A stretch of DNA of 64,000 nt from Flavobacterium taihuense (GCF_019351435.1 NZ_JAHWYN010000004.1:176505-240504); one strand, 5' to 3'; positions 46,278 through 55,697 are shown, numbered from the stretch's first letter. Program-made: numbers and translations. Notes: generated by a model not told the origin, from the sequence alone.

Positions 46278-47338
46278 TATAAATATGGAGTTGTAACATG
46301 TTTTACCATTTTCTGTATATCTTCATTATCTAAAAAATGATTTTCAAAATAATAAGGATTTATGTTATTAAGGCAATAAACAGCATCCAGTTTGATGTTT
46401 TCAGCTGTTTTATTTTCTAATAATTGTGCAATAAAGTTCTGTGAATCGGTCATTCCAATTCCAGAGAGTGTATTAAAAATTTCCAGTTTATTTTTTGTGT
46501 CTTCAGATATAAATTGTTCAATTAAAGTGGATTCGGCTTCATAAATAAACAAAAATTTTACTGCTGTAATCGCTTCGTAACGAACGGATTTGTCATTATG
46601 TTTTAATAGTTCGACAATGGTTTTGTTTTCATTGGTATAATTGTAAAACATCATTAATTTAATACCTAATTTGATGATAGAAATATTGTCAGAAACAATC
46701 CATTGATGTAAATTACTTGGCATTTTTGTTTTTTTCTGGTGCAGAATATCCATAATATTGATTTCTTCGGCAATCGTAATTTGGTGTGAAAAATCAATTA
46801 GGGATTCTAATTTGTTTGGTTTTAATGAAATTAATGATAAAAAAGCACTGGACTTTACGCTTCTGTTTTTATGATTTAATAATGGAGTAATGAAATGGAC
46901 ACCTTTTTTATATTCTAAAGATTCCAATTGGTACATTCCTATGCATTTTAAATAAAATCTACGACTTTTTAAAAGCTTTTTAGTGTATTCGAATAGATTA
47001 AATTGTTCATATATGAAATGAAACGTTTTAGTGACGTCACCTTTTAGATTCAATTTTAAGAAAATGATTTCATTAAGAATTAATTTTTTGCACCATTTCT
47101 TTTCAAATGGAATTAATTTTTTGAATTGTTCAATTTCTGTTTTAAAAAGAGTTTCATCAAAAGGGGAAAAAATCATGTTGGTAAGAAAACTGTCGATTTC
47201 ATTTTTTGCAGCCTCAAATTTGGGATAAAATAGATCGTATCTAAATCTGTTGATTATTAAAATGGCAATTAATAAGATAAAGCCACAAATTAATACAGGC
47301 AATACGATTAGGACAAAATAATAAATTAATACATCCAT
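46277..47338 (-). CDS. Membrane-anchored HEAT-repeat protein
   Basis: 353 residues. One N-terminal TM helix (residues ~5-30, YYFVLIVLPVLICGFILLIAI region), then a cytoplasmic all-helical part with degenerate HEAT repeats at ~125-340: RSVKSSAFLSLISLKP, KSVRYEAITAVKFLFIYEA, ENIKLDAVYCLNNINP. No catalytic motif. It overlaps the GT2 start by one base and heads the operon HEAT-GT2-YaiO. A scaffold or regulator of the synthase in the inner membrane is the natural inference. Confidence 0.8.
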   Translation of the reverse strand: MDVLIYYFVLIVLPVLICGFILLIAILIINRFRYDLFYPKFEAAKNEIDSFLTNMIFSPFDETLFKTEIEQFKKLIPFEKKWCKKLILNEIIFLKLNLKGDVTKTFHFIYEQFNLFEYTKKLLKSRRFYLKCIGMYQLESLEYKKGVHFITPLLNHKNRSVKSSAFLSLISLKPNKLESLIDFSHQITIAEEINIMDILHQKKTKMPSNLHQWIVSDNISIIKLGIKLMMFYNYTNENKTIVELLKHNDKSVRYEAITAVKFLFIYEAESTLIEQFISEDTKNKLEIFNTLSGIGMTDSQNFIAQLLENKTAENIKLDAVYCLNNINPYYFENHFLDNEDIQKMVKHVTTPYL

Positions 47339-47604
47339 TAATAAAGATAATAAAGGGAGTGTTTTGGATACTATGACAAAAGATAAGCCAATGGTGAGTT
47401 TTAATTTTTTTTAATAAAAAAACATAGATAAAGATAATGATTATTCTAGATTTATTTTAAAAAAAGAATGTGTTATGAATTGAAAGAGAGGTGATTCGGA
47501 ATGTAAGGAATAAAAAGAAGAATTTTTTTATTTTTTAACACTAAAAAGATTTACTCAAAAAAGGGATAGGCGGCAGAATAGAAGAGTATTTTCTGCTGGT
47601 CGTT

Positions 47605-48369
47605 TTAGAATCCCTCAAAAACGCCCAAACCAAATAATGCAAAATCATATTTTACGGGATCAGTAGGGTCAAGCTTCCTTAAATTTAAATCCAATTCGGT
47701 TAACGCTTTTCCATCATTTTGTTTTCGTTGTAAAAGCCCTAATTTGCGTGCTACATTACCGGAATGCACATCTAGCGGGCAGGAGAGAAGAGCGGGAGAA
47801 ATTGATTTCCAAATTCCTAAATCTACTCCTTTGTTATCTTGACGACACATCCACCTTAAATACATGTTAATTCTCTTGGCAGCAGATCCTTTCAAAGGAT
47901 CGGAAATGTGTTTTTGAGTTCGATTCAGATGTTGAATTTCAAAGAAATGTTTTTTGAGCTGGTGGATGCTATTTTGTAAATCATCACCTTTTATGTTTTG
48001 ACTAAAAACAGTTTCTAATCCGCCATGATTTTGGTAAATGTGTTGTAACCCCTTTATAAAACCTATAAAATCTTGACCATTGAAAGTGCGATGAACAAAA
48101 TTTTCTAATCGATCCAAATCAGTTTCTTGATGGGACATTACAAAATCATAGGGTGCATTGCCCATCAAATCCATCATTTTGTGTGCATTCTTGATAATCA
48201 TTTTACGATTGCCCCACGAAATAGTTGCACTCAGGAATCCAGCAATTTCAATATCCTCCTTTTGAGTGAATAAATGCGGAATTTGTACAGGATCACTCTC
48301 GATAAAATCAGTATTGTTGTATAGTGCTACTTTCTCGTCTAGAAATGATTTGAGTTCATAGTCTGTCAT
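47605..48369 (-). CDS. Conserved TIGR02757/DUF2400-like protein
   Basis: 254 residues without signal or TM. Contains DPVQIPHLFTQKEDIEIAGF, SATISWGNRKMIIKNAHKMM and KRINMYLRWMCRQDNKGVDLGIW, followed by CPLDVHSGNVARKLGLLQRKQ; the layout resembles a helical DNA-glycosylase-like (HhH) protein family described as TIGR02757. Biochemical role unknown. It lies 58 bases from the LolD-type ATPase gene on the same strand. Confidence 0.8.
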   Translation of the reverse strand: MTDYELKSFLDEKVALYNNTDFIESDPVQIPHLFTQKEDIEIAGFLSATISWGNRKMIIKNAHKMMDLMGNAPYDFVMSHQETDLDRLENFVHRTFNGQDFIGFIKGLQHIYQNHGGLETVFSQNIKGDDLQNSIHQLKKHFFEIQHLNRTQKHISDPLKGSAAKRINMYLRWMCRQDNKGVDLGIWKSISPALLSCPLDVHSGNVARKLGLLQRKQNDGKALTELDLNLRKLDPTDPVKYDFALFGLGVFEGF

Positions 48370-48427
48370 GATTTGAAAATTGATGAGATTGATTTAATCT
48401 AATTTTTAACTTCGTTTCGAGAACTGA

Positions 48428-49123
48428 TTACTGAGTGCTAATCTGCCCATCTATCATTACTAATTTTCTGTCGGCCATATTGGCCAATTCTTCATTATGG
48501 GTTACAATCACAAAAGTTTGTCCAAATTCATCACGAAGCTGAAAAAATAGTTGATGTAAATTTTCGGCAGAGTGAGTGTCCAGATTACCGGAAGGTTCAT
48601 CGGCAAAAATTACATCAGGCTTGTTGATTAGTGCCCGTGCGACTGCAACACGTTGTTGTTCTCCTCCTGATAGTTCGTTTGGTTTATGGTGCATTCTGTG
48701 AGATAATCCTAAATAATCCAAAAGTTTTATGGCTTCTTTTTCGGTTTCAGCTTTCGATTTATTGGCAATAAAAGCTGGAATACTCACATTTTCCAAAGCA
48801 GTAAACTCTGGTAATAATTGATGAAATTGGAATATAAATCCCAAATTCGAGTTTCTAAATTTAGATAATGATTTGTCATTCATTTTCAAAATATCTTCGT
48901 TGTTTATGAACAATGAAGTCTCATTTTTAGAATTTTGATTTTCATCATTTTTTTTCGTTGGGCTAGGTTTATCCAATGTTCCAAGAATTTGCAAAAGTGT
49001 CGTTTTTCCTGCGCCAGAAGCTCCAACAATTGAAACAATTTCGCCTTTTTTGATGTGTAGATCAACCCCTTTTAATACTTCAAGTTGATCGTAATATTTA
49101 TGTATGTTTTTTGCGTGTATCAT
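48428..49123 (-). CDS. ABC transporter ATP-binding protein (LolD-like)
   Basis: 231 residues from ATG 49123; a longer frame upstream to 49174 exists, but the family starts at [20 protein letters not shown]. Walker A is GASGAGKTT, the Q-loop is in [18 protein letters not shown], the signature [15 protein letters not shown], Walker [13 protein letters not shown] and the H-loop VTHNEEL. The MacB/LolD subgroup is indicated by spacing. An unusual Asn/Lys-rich insertion ([14 protein letters not shown]) replaces the usual short GxV turn after Walker A. Its permease is not adjacent. Likely lipoprotein export from the inner membrane. Confidence 0.88.
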   Translation of the reverse strand: MIHAKNIHKYYDQLEVLKGVDLHIKKGEIVSIVGASGAGKTTLLQILGTLDKPSPTKKNDENQNSKNETSLFINNEDILKMNDKSLSKFRNSNLGFIFQFHQLLPEFTALENVSIPAFIANKSKAETEKEAIKLLDYLGLSHRMHHKPNELSGGEQQRVAVARALINKPDVIFADEPSGNLDTHSAENLHQLFFQLRDEFGQTFVIVTHNEELANMADRKLVMIDGQISTQ

Positions 49124-49241
49124 TTCAAACTGTTTGTACAAAGAAACAAAGTATTTGCTAATTAATCTTACCATAGAAAATTTTTATGGTTTGATAAATT
49201 ATAAATTATTGTTAAGATGTTATTTTTGTTTAATAAAAATG

Positions 49242-49249
49242 TAAATTTG
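49242..49249 (+). promoter_or_regulatory. Candidate -7 element for folE
   Basis: TAAATTTG fits TAnnTTTG and lies 20 bases before the ATG; an overlapping option is TATTTTTG at 49221-49228. No TTG with standard spacing to either. Confidence 0.3.
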
Positions 49250-49269
49250 TTAAACAAAAAAACAACATC

Positions 49270-49941
49270 ATGTCCATACTGTTAGAAAATGAAATTTACG
49301 ATTTGATAGGTGATAATCACCAAATGACATCAGCTGAAACTCCGATGAGAGAAGATGCATTTGTTAAAACTGATTTGCAAAAAATGGAGTCTATTCAGAA
49401 ACACTTTCATAGTATTATGGAAGAAATGGGCATGGATATGACAGACGATAGTTTAAAAGGGACTCCTCATAGAGTAGCAAAAATGTTCATCCAAGAAATT
49501 TTTTCTGGATTGGACCCTAAGAATAAACCTAAAATTTCCGTTTTTGATAACAGTTATAATTATGATAAAATGCTGGTTGAAGCCAATATCAGTTTTAATT
49601 CAACTTGTGAACATCATTTTTTGCCAATTATAGGTAAAGCACATATTGGATATGTTTCCAGTGGTAAAGTTATTGGATTGTCAAAATTGAACCGAATTGT
49701 GGATTATTATTCAAGACGGCCTCAAGTTCAGGAAAGATTGATTATGCAAATTTTTAATGAGCTCAAAGCAGTATTGGAAACAGATAATGTTATTGTAGTT
49801 ATGGAAGCCAAACATTTGTGTGTTTCTAGTCGTGGAATCAAAGATGAATCTAGTTTTACTTCAACAATACAATATGGAGGTATTTTTGACGAAAAAGAAA
49901 ATAGAAATGATTTTTTCAATATGATAAATTCTGAGAAATAA
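49270..49941 (+). CDS. folE: GTP cyclohydrolase I
   Basis: 223 residues, normal length. The zinc site is intact: Cys113 and His116 in FNSTCEHHFLPI and Cys184 in KHLCVSSRGIKD. The signature GLSKLNRIVDYYSRRPQVQERL and GTPHRVAKMF confirm FolE. It converts GTP to 7,8-dihydroneopterin triphosphate, the first step of tetrahydrofolate biosynthesis. Cytoplasmic homodecamer in the family. The next gene follows after 41 bases. Confidence 0.97.
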   Translation: MSILLENEIYDLIGDNHQMTSAETPMREDAFVKTDLQKMESIQKHFHSIMEEMGMDMTDDSLKGTPHRVAKMFIQEIFSGLDPKNKPKISVFDNSYNYDKMLVEANISFNSTCEHHFLPIIGKAHIGYVSSGKVIGLSKLNRIVDYYSRRPQVQERLIMQIFNELKAVLETDNVIVVMEAKHLCVSSRGIKDESSFTSTIQYGGIFDEKENRNDFFNMINSEK

Positions 49942-49982
49942 ACGGTTAGATTTGTATGTTTATACGAATCTAATTTGCTGAT

Positions 49983-50321
49983 ATGGAAAATGAAATAGAA
50001 TTTATTGAGAATAAAAACATTAAAAGCAAGAAATTAATTTTAGGGATTTTGTTTGATGCCATCGGTTTGTTATCTTTCACTGTGCCTTTGTTAGGAGATT
50101 TTTCAGATGTTGTCTGGGCGCCACTAGGTGGTTTTTTGATGACCAAAATGTACAAGGGAAGAGTAGGGAAGGTAGCTGGAATTTTGACTTTTGTTGAAGA
50201 AATATTGCCTTTTACGGATGTAGTGCCTTCATTTACGCTAACTTGGATTTATGTGTATTGGATAAAAAGAATTGACAATGACAATGTTAATATCGATGGC
50301 AAGAAAAAAATAGAAAATTGA
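49983..50321 (+). CDS. Small membrane protein of unknown function, 112 aa
   Basis: Two hydrophobic segments, LILGILFDAIGLLSFTVPLL and a weaker one around FTLTWIYVYWI, with a conserved-looking DVVWAPLGGFLMTKMYKG between. It has charged termini. No family recognised with certainty. It probably shares the folE transcript (41-base gap), but no functional relation is evident. Confidence 0.65.
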   Translation: MENEIEFIENKNIKSKKLILGILFDAIGLLSFTVPLLGDFSDVVWAPLGGFLMTKMYKGRVGKVAGILTFVEEILPFTDVVPSFTLTWIYVYWIKRIDNDNVNIDGKKKIEN

Positions 50322-50361
50322 GGCTAGAATATGGCCAAACTCATAATTCAAAAGCAAAATA

Positions 50362-50667
50362 TTACTTCTGCTCTTTAAACAAAAATCCCAAACCCATAGC
50401 TTTTAGCATTTTTTTTTCGAATGCCCAAAAGAATTTAAATTGTCCGAATAGAAAACCAATAGTAACCAATAAAATTTGGTAAATAGGGAAAATTAATAAT
50501 AATCTAACAGGCGTGTACCAATGCCCTAATTCGTCTTTGGCTATTCCCAACCAAACACAGATTGGTTTGGATAAATAGGCTGACCCAGAACCCGTAATAG
50601 CAAAAACAACAAAAACGATGACTAATTGCCAATTGGATGTTAATCCCCAACGTTGTTTTAATCCCAT
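50362..50667 (-). CDS. Small integral membrane protein, 101 aa
   Basis: The protein begins MGLKQRWGLTSNWQLVIVF and has two to three TM helices (NWQLVIVFVVFAITGSGSAY; LLLIFPIYQILLVTIGFLFG), then an aromatic, basic tail (FKFFWAFEKKMLKAMG). KQRW and the helix content are typical of a conserved Bacteroidota family of unknown function. A TATATTTG element on the minus strand at 50691-50698 may be its -7 promoter region, without a clear -33. Confidence 0.7.
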   Translation of the reverse strand: MGLKQRWGLTSNWQLVIVFVVFAITGSGSAYLSKPICVWLGIAKDELGHWYTPVRLLLIFPIYQILLVTIGFLFGQFKFFWAFEKKMLKAMGLGFLFKEQK

Positions 50668-50773
50668 CGTTTTTTATTTATTCCTTTTTGCAAATATAGC
50701 TGGTTTTAATGTTTGAATTTAGTCTGATTCTTATTTATTTTATATAATTTCGATTGGCACTACTGCTACTCTT

Positions 50774-52891
50774 TTAATGCTTTTTGTTTTTTAAAATATC
50801 ATCAATGAGCTCGTATAATCGTTCTCGATTTATTGGTTTTGTAATGTAATCAGTGAAACCAGCCTTAAAAATTCTTTCTTTGTCTTCATTAGATGAGAAT
50901 GCTGTTTGAGCAATTATTGGAAGATTAGGTCTTATGGGAGCTATTTTTTCCAAAGCTTCAAATCCATCCATAATTGGCATTTTTATATCCATTAAAACCA
51001 GATCTATATTGGGATTTTCAAGGCAAATGTTTACTGCTTCTTGGCCATTAACGGCACGAATTATTTTGTAATTTTTAGATTTCATTATTTTTTGAAACAG
51101 CAAGAAGTTGATGTTGTCGTCCTCTGCAATCAGTAGTGTTCCTTCTTCATCCCCTTTGTCAATTGTTTTTTGATTAACAGGCTGAACAGTAATTTTTAGA
51201 GTTTTGATGTATTCTAGAGGAATTGTAAAGTAGAACTCGGATCCTTTTCCAAGTTGTGATTCTAATGAAATAGTTCCTCCCAACATTTCGACATAGGCTT
51301 TTGAAATTGCAAGGCCAAGGCCTAGTCCTCCTATTTTAATTGTATGATCACCACCCACTCTTCTAAAACGGTCAAAGATGTATTGCTGATTGTTTTTTTC
51401 AATCCCTAAACCAGTATCTTTTACTTTGAATCTGATGTGTTGATTTTGTTCATCTATTTCATATCCAAATGATACAGCCCCCTGTTCAGTGAATTTTAGT
51501 GCGTTGGTTACCAGATTGGTAATTATTTGTTTTAGTTTTACTTCGTCGGTTTTTATAGGATGTTGCGCAGGTTTCTGACTTTCAATAATTTTGAAATCAA
51601 TCTTTTTAACTTTTTTAGTTGTGATTTGAATACTTTCGTATAAATCATGAATACAAGTTTCTATGTTTACAGCGCTGTAATTGGGTTTTGTTTGATGGGA
51701 TTCAATTTTAGACATTTCGATAAGATCGTCGATGATTGCAATTAAGTTTTTACCACTTTTGTCAACCACTGATAAATATTCTATTTGTTCTTCTTTCCCA
51801 ACTTCGGTATTCATCAATAATTCAGTAAAACCAACGATTGCATTCATTGGTGTTCTTATTTCATGTGATAAATTAGATAGAAAAGAGGATTTTAATTTGT
51901 CATTCTCTTCGGCTTTTAATTTTTCTTTTATGAGTTCGTTTTTCTGCTTTTCGTTTATTTCAAATAGTTCGGCGATATGACCAAACTCATTTGATGTTTT
52001 TTTTAAGTCTTTTATTGATTTTTTATTACCAGTTTGAAGAACAGTTGCTATTAAATTTAAAGGATAAAAAACCCATTTTTTGGTATAAAACAGTGTTAGT
52101 ATTAGATTAACAGCAAATACAAATATTATCAGATAAAAAACAGTTATTATTTTTTCAAAGTAAATTGCAAAAGGTCTTTTGAATCCTAAGGTAGAAACTA
52201 CATCATTATTATAGTTTTTTAAAATTATGATGGTCTGTAGCTCATTTTTACTTTTTGGTTGAAAAGTATTGGTTTTATTTATATCAATTTCGGAGTCGGT
52301 TAATTTTTCTAATTGCGATATAAATTTTTTATTTAATAATCGCGTAATAAAATAATAACCAGAAGTTTTTGATTTATTTTTTGATGGATCATTAGTGGGA
52401 TGGACAGTTGAACCAAAAACTTCTAAAATCCCTTCTTTTACAGGCATGTAAAATCGAATTACTTTTGATTTTTCTAGCGCTGTAAGTGCTTCTTTGGGTA
52501 TGAAATTATTGGATTTAAAACCATCTGTACTTGTACTGTATAGGATTTTTTTATCGGTTCCATAAACGGCAGAGTAATCGCCATTATGGATAAGTAGTTC
52601 ACTTGCAATATTTTCATCATACCATTTCTTGTTTTTTGTAGAAAAAAAAGAGACAAAATCATCCCAAAAGGAATCAATATTTAAGGCGGTTATAATGGAT
52701 TGCGAATTGTAATTGAATAGTTTCTTTACTTCTTTACTATATTGTTCATCCGATTGTCTATAAACATTGTTTTCAACTTGTTTGGTATAAAAGAAAAGCG
52801 AAATATAAAGTAAAATAAAAAATACACTTGAGGATAAGATCAAAAACAATATTTTGGGGTAGGTATTTGTTATGGGGCTTTTTTTCATCAC
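50774..52891 (-). CDS. Hybrid sensor histidine kinase with C-terminal receiver
   Basis: 705 residues. TM helix at ~14-34, an extracytoplasmic CHASE4-like sensor at ~35-240 (ALNIDSFWDDFVSFFS), a second TM helix at ~245-268, and a linker. HisKA follows with FLSNLSHEIRTPMN (phospho-acceptor His343), then HATPase with TNLVTNALKF, KVKDTGLGI and GGLGLGLAIS, and a receiver at ~580-700 with LMDIKMP (Asp635) and YITKPINRERL. No HTH output, so it must signal through a phosphorelay, perhaps to the stand-alone receiver at 39990-40412. Ligand unknown. Confidence 0.92.
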   Translation of the reverse strand: MMKKSPITNTYPKILFLILSSSVFFILLYISLFFYTKQVENNVYRQSDEQYSKEVKKLFNYNSQSIITALNIDSFWDDFVSFFSTKNKKWYDENIASELLIHNGDYSAVYGTDKKILYSTSTDGFKSNNFIPKEALTALEKSKVIRFYMPVKEGILEVFGSTVHPTNDPSKNKSKTSGYYFITRLLNKKFISQLEKLTDSEIDINKTNTFQPKSKNELQTIIILKNYNNDVVSTLGFKRPFAIYFEKIITVFYLIIFVFAVNLILTLFYTKKWVFYPLNLIATVLQTGNKKSIKDLKKTSNEFGHIAELFEINEKQKNELIKEKLKAEENDKLKSSFLSNLSHEIRTPMNAIVGFTELLMNTEVGKEEQIEYLSVVDKSGKNLIAIIDDLIEMSKIESHQTKPNYSAVNIETCIHDLYESIQITTKKVKKIDFKIIESQKPAQHPIKTDEVKLKQIITNLVTNALKFTEQGAVSFGYEIDEQNQHIRFKVKDTGLGIEKNNQQYIFDRFRRVGGDHTIKIGGLGLGLAISKAYVEMLGGTISLESQLGKGSEFYFTIPLEYIKTLKITVQPVNQKTIDKGDEEGTLLIAEDDNINFLLFQKIMKSKNYKIIRAVNGQEAVNICLENPNIDLVLMDIKMPIMDGFEALEKIAPIRPNLPIIAQTAFSSNEDKERIFKAGFTDYITKPINRERLYELIDDILKNKKH

Positions 52892-53361
52892 TGATTTTTT
52901 TTCACTTGTTTTAATCTTACTTTTATATGTTTTGCAATGAATAAGGAGTATTTTTTATATGTCTTTTGCAATTATTATGCCACAATTTTTTATTGAGATA
53001 ATTATAAAGAGTTTTAGAAAATGGATTTGGTGATGATTAATGATTTTTTTTTTATTTTTTACAAAGTCGTACAATTGACTTTTGTAAAATGTGTTTTATG
53101 GGGGTATAAAACACGAATGAAAACTTTTTTATTAGTTAAAAATGAAATTACTATGAAATGTAAAAATAGCAATAAACAGTTAATAATAATTGTTTTAACA
53201 GTTGTTTGTGTAAAAATGATATTTTATGAATTTTAAAATGAGTTTTATTTTTTAATCGTTTTAAATTTTCCTTATAGATTTTTTATAATTGGAATGGTTT
53301 TATTATTGAAAGGACCAAGATTTTATTTTAGAATGTTTATCAAAGTGGGCCTTTGGAGGTT
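52892..53361. other. 470-base AT-rich intergenic region
   Basis: No gene that I support and no distinct repeat. Short open frames occur (e.g. 53021-53236) but lack coding character. It presumably contains the hybrid-kinase promoter. Confidence 0.5.
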
Positions 53362-53793
53362 CTATCTTGGTGGGACATTTCCATATAGTTTTTGATGGTA
53401 TTTGTTTTGGAAGTAGATCATATAATTGTAAATAAGGTAGTTAACTTCATAACCATAATTAATAGTTGGATTGTAATCGATAGACATTTCGTATAAACTT
53501 GGCGGATAGATTTGCGGTTGATGGACGCGATTATTCCATTCCAAAACATAAAAATTATTTTTGGTTTCTAAATATGTTTGTGAATAATATCCTCTTGGAA
53601 ACGCGGTTGATTGTAACCAAATGTCAAAACCAGGTTCAATTATAATGACTTCATATTCCAGTTCTTTATTGGCTATTTTTATGGTGTCATTGCCTTCTGT
53701 TTTTTGTTTTTCGGAACTTGAAACATTAGATTTAGAAGTATTACATCCTATTACTGTCGAAAGAATGATCAATATGCAAATTAAATTTCTCAT
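53362..53793 (-). CDS. Small lipoprotein of unknown function (DUF6146-like)
   Basis: 143 residues. Lipoprotein signal with Cys17 (..STVIGC|NTSKS). After a Ser/Lys-rich linker the globular part contains EYEVIIIEPGFDIWLQSTAF, YSQTYLETKNNFYVLEWNNR and YEVNYLIYNYMIYFQNKYHQ-type motifs, rich in Tyr. No enzymatic motif. Family name is a tentative recollection. No operon partners. Confidence 0.7.
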   Translation of the reverse strand: MRNLICILIILSTVIGCNTSKSNVSSSEKQKTEGNDTIKIANKELEYEVIIIEPGFDIWLQSTAFPRGYYSQTYLETKNNFYVLEWNNRVHQPQIYPPSLYEMSIDYNPTINYGYEVNYLIYNYMIYFQNKYHQKLYGNVPPR

Positions 53794-54011
53794 AATAACA
53801 GATGTTTGGATTTATCATAAAGCAGAAAAATTATAAGTGTAAGGATATTTAATTTGGTTACAAAAAATCAACTATATTATATAGTAAAGTTAATATTTTT
53901 GTATTGATTAATAGTGTTTTTATGCTTAAAATTAGTGGGGATTTATGACTTACCGAATAGGATTTGGTGCCAGTTTTGCTTCTTGTGGCTATATGTTTTT
54001 AATGTATAATA

Positions 54012-54045
54012 AAAAAGACATTTTCGAGATCGTAAATGTCTTTTT
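54012..54045 (-). terminator. Terminator of the DUF937 gene
   Basis: Perfect 12-bp stem AAAAAGACATTT / AAATGTCTTTTT with a 10-base loop; T-run on the minus strand, 24 bases after the DUF937-like stop. Confidence 0.75.
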
Positions 54046-54068
54046 AAAATGTTAATTGATAGTTTATT

Positions 54069-54626
54069 CTATTTTCCGAAAAGCTTTCCCAATAAGCTTC
54101 CAATTCCGCCACTACTTTTACTAACTGCTATAGCATCATTCATATCTAGTTTACCATCTGCATTTTGGTCTAAACCAAATTGTGTTCCATATTTTGAAAT
54201 AGCATCCATGATTCCAGATGTTTGCGCTCCTCCACCAGAAATAGTGCCAATTAAATCAGTAATTTGAAAACTATCATTAGGGTCATTGACTTTGTTTACT
54301 AGTCCACCTAGAATATTAGGAATCAGACTTTCGGATACTCCAGCTGCTGCGCTACTATTTAAACCAAATTTTTCTCCCAAACTTCCTGTAAGTTGTCGTG
54401 TGATTTGTTGAACAGCAGGATTCGTTGGGTTTTGAGCATTATTACCTTGCAGTAATCCAGCAAGTTTTTCGATACCTCCTTCGGAAGCCATTTTTTGTAG
54501 GCTCGAAAAGATAGTACTTTCAGCTTCTTTCATTACTGTTTCATTATGTTCATTTGGTACTGCATTGTTGTTTACAATTGCTTCTTGTCCAAACTGTTGT
54601 ACTAATTGGGTTAATTGCTCAAACAT
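54069..54626 (-). CDS. DUF937-like protein with C-terminal EF-hand-like loop
   Basis: 185 residues, no signal. N-terminal helix MFEQLTQLVQQFGQEAIVNN, then Gly/Asn-rich helical repeats as in DUF937 (GIEKLAGLLQGNNA, ITRQLTGSLGEKFGLNSSAAAGV, LIPNILGGLVNKVND). The segment DQNADGKLDMNDA near residue 155 matches a calcium-binding EF-hand loop (D-x-N-x-D-G-x-L-x-x-x-D/E). It ends in a glycine-rich tail, GGIGSLLGKLFGK. Function unknown; Ca2+ binding is inferred from the loop only. Confidence 0.75.
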   Translation of the reverse strand: MFEQLTQLVQQFGQEAIVNNNAVPNEHNETVMKEAESTIFSSLQKMASEGGIEKLAGLLQGNNAQNPTNPAVQQITRQLTGSLGEKFGLNSSAAAGVSESLIPNILGGLVNKVNDPNDSFQITDLIGTISGGGAQTSGIMDAISKYGTQFGLDQNADGKLDMNDAIAVSKSSGGIGSLLGKLFGK

Positions 54627-54667
54627 AGGTTTTTAATTAAAAGTGATTTCAAATTTAATTAAAAAAA

Positions 54668-54705
54668 AGTGGTAATTTACTAATTGAAGTTAATAAATTA
54701 CCACT
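54668..54705 (-). terminator. Terminator of the serC-serA operon
   Basis: Perfect 12-bp stem AGTGGTAATTTA / TAAATTACCACT with a 14-base loop; eight T follow on the minus strand, 27 bases beyond the serA stop. Confidence 0.85.
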
Positions 54706-54731
54706 ATGTTGCTTAAAGTCAGCTTGTTGTT

Positions 54732-55697
54732 TTAGTTGACTAATGATTTGTTTAATAAACTAATAATTTGATGTGCGAGTTCAGTACCAATTCTATCTTG
54801 TGCTTCTATGGTCGCAGCACCAATATGTGGTGTTAATGATATCTTAGGATTCATCAAAATAGTAATTTCTGGGTTTGGTTCGTTTTCATAAACATCCAAT
54901 CCGGCAAATAATACTTTTCCATTATCCAGTGCTTTTACTAATGCTACTTCATCAATAGCACCACCTCTGGCACAGTTTACGATTCCTACGCCATCTTTCA
55001 TCATTTCCAATTCTTTTTCACCAATAACGTATTCATCTTGTGCAGGTACGTGTAGTGTAATAAAATCGGATTCCTTAAATAATGATTCTAAGGATTGAGA
55101 ATGAAGAGCTATAGTGATAATTTGCCCATCAAAAAATGGAATTTTTATGTCTTTTTTCGGAATATGGGTATCGCTATAAATGACTTTCATTCCTAGCCCG
55201 ACAGCCATTTTTGCGGTAGCTTGACCAATGCGTCCCATACCGATGATTCCAAGTGTTTTTCCTCTTAGTTCAATGCCATTTGCATAAGCTTTTTTCAAAC
55301 TATCAAAGTTGATATCCCCTTCAAGAGGCATATTTCTATTGGAATCATGCAAAAATCGCACTCCTGTAAATAAATGGGCAAAAACCAATTCAGCCACAGA
55401 TTCAGATGAAGAAGCAGGAGTATTTATGATGTGAATTCCTTTGCTTTTGGCATATTCAACATCAATATTATCCATCCCAACACCACCACGACCAATAATT
55501 TTAAGACCCGGACAAGCGTCAATTATATCCTTGCGAACCTTTGTGGCACTGCGAACCAATATGACACTTATATTATTTTTGTTCACAAAATTAGCCACTT
55601 GTTCCTGAGCTACTTTTGTAGTGATAACTTCAAATCCAGCCTTTTCTAAAGCTAAAATGCCGCTTTTTGAAATTCCGTCGTTTGCTAATATTTTCAT
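54732..55697 (-). CDS. serA: D-3-phosphoglycerate dehydrogenase (short form)
   Basis: 321 residues: the short type without the C-terminal ACT domain. NAD-binding motif GKTLGIIGMGRIGQATA, substrate-side GRGGVGMDNIDVEYAKSKG, catalytic Arg in NCARGGAIDE, Glu in LDVYENEP and His in LTPHIGAAT. Oxidises 3-phosphoglycerate to phosphohydroxypyruvate. It is encoded 63 bases after serC on the same strand, so the two first serine-biosynthesis steps form one operon. Other 2-hydroxyacid dehydrogenases share the motifs, but the neighbour makes SerA the best call. Confidence 0.92.
   Translation of the reverse strand: MKILANDGISKSGILALEKAGFEVITTKVAQEQVANFVNKNNISVILVRSATKVRKDIIDACPGLKIIGRGGVGMDNIDVEYAKSKGIHIINTPASSSESVAELVFAHLFTGVRFLHDSNRNMPLEGDINFDSLKKAYANGIELRGKTLGIIGMGRIGQATAKMAVGLGMKVIYSDTHIPKKDIKIPFFDGQIITIALHSQSLESLFKESDFITLHVPAQDEYVIGEKELEMMKDGVGIVNCARGGAIDEVALVKALDNGKVLFAGLDVYENEPNPEITILMNPKISLTPHIGAATIEAQDRIGTELAHQIISLLNKSLVN

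Noticed and set aside
49124..49174. Upstream start of the LolD-type ATPase at 49174
   Set aside because: The added 17 residues are not part of the family; the canonical start is the internal ATG at 49123.
53021..53236. 71-codon plus-strand ORF
   Set aside because: AT-rich with random-looking composition, no domain, no signal; not accepted as coding.
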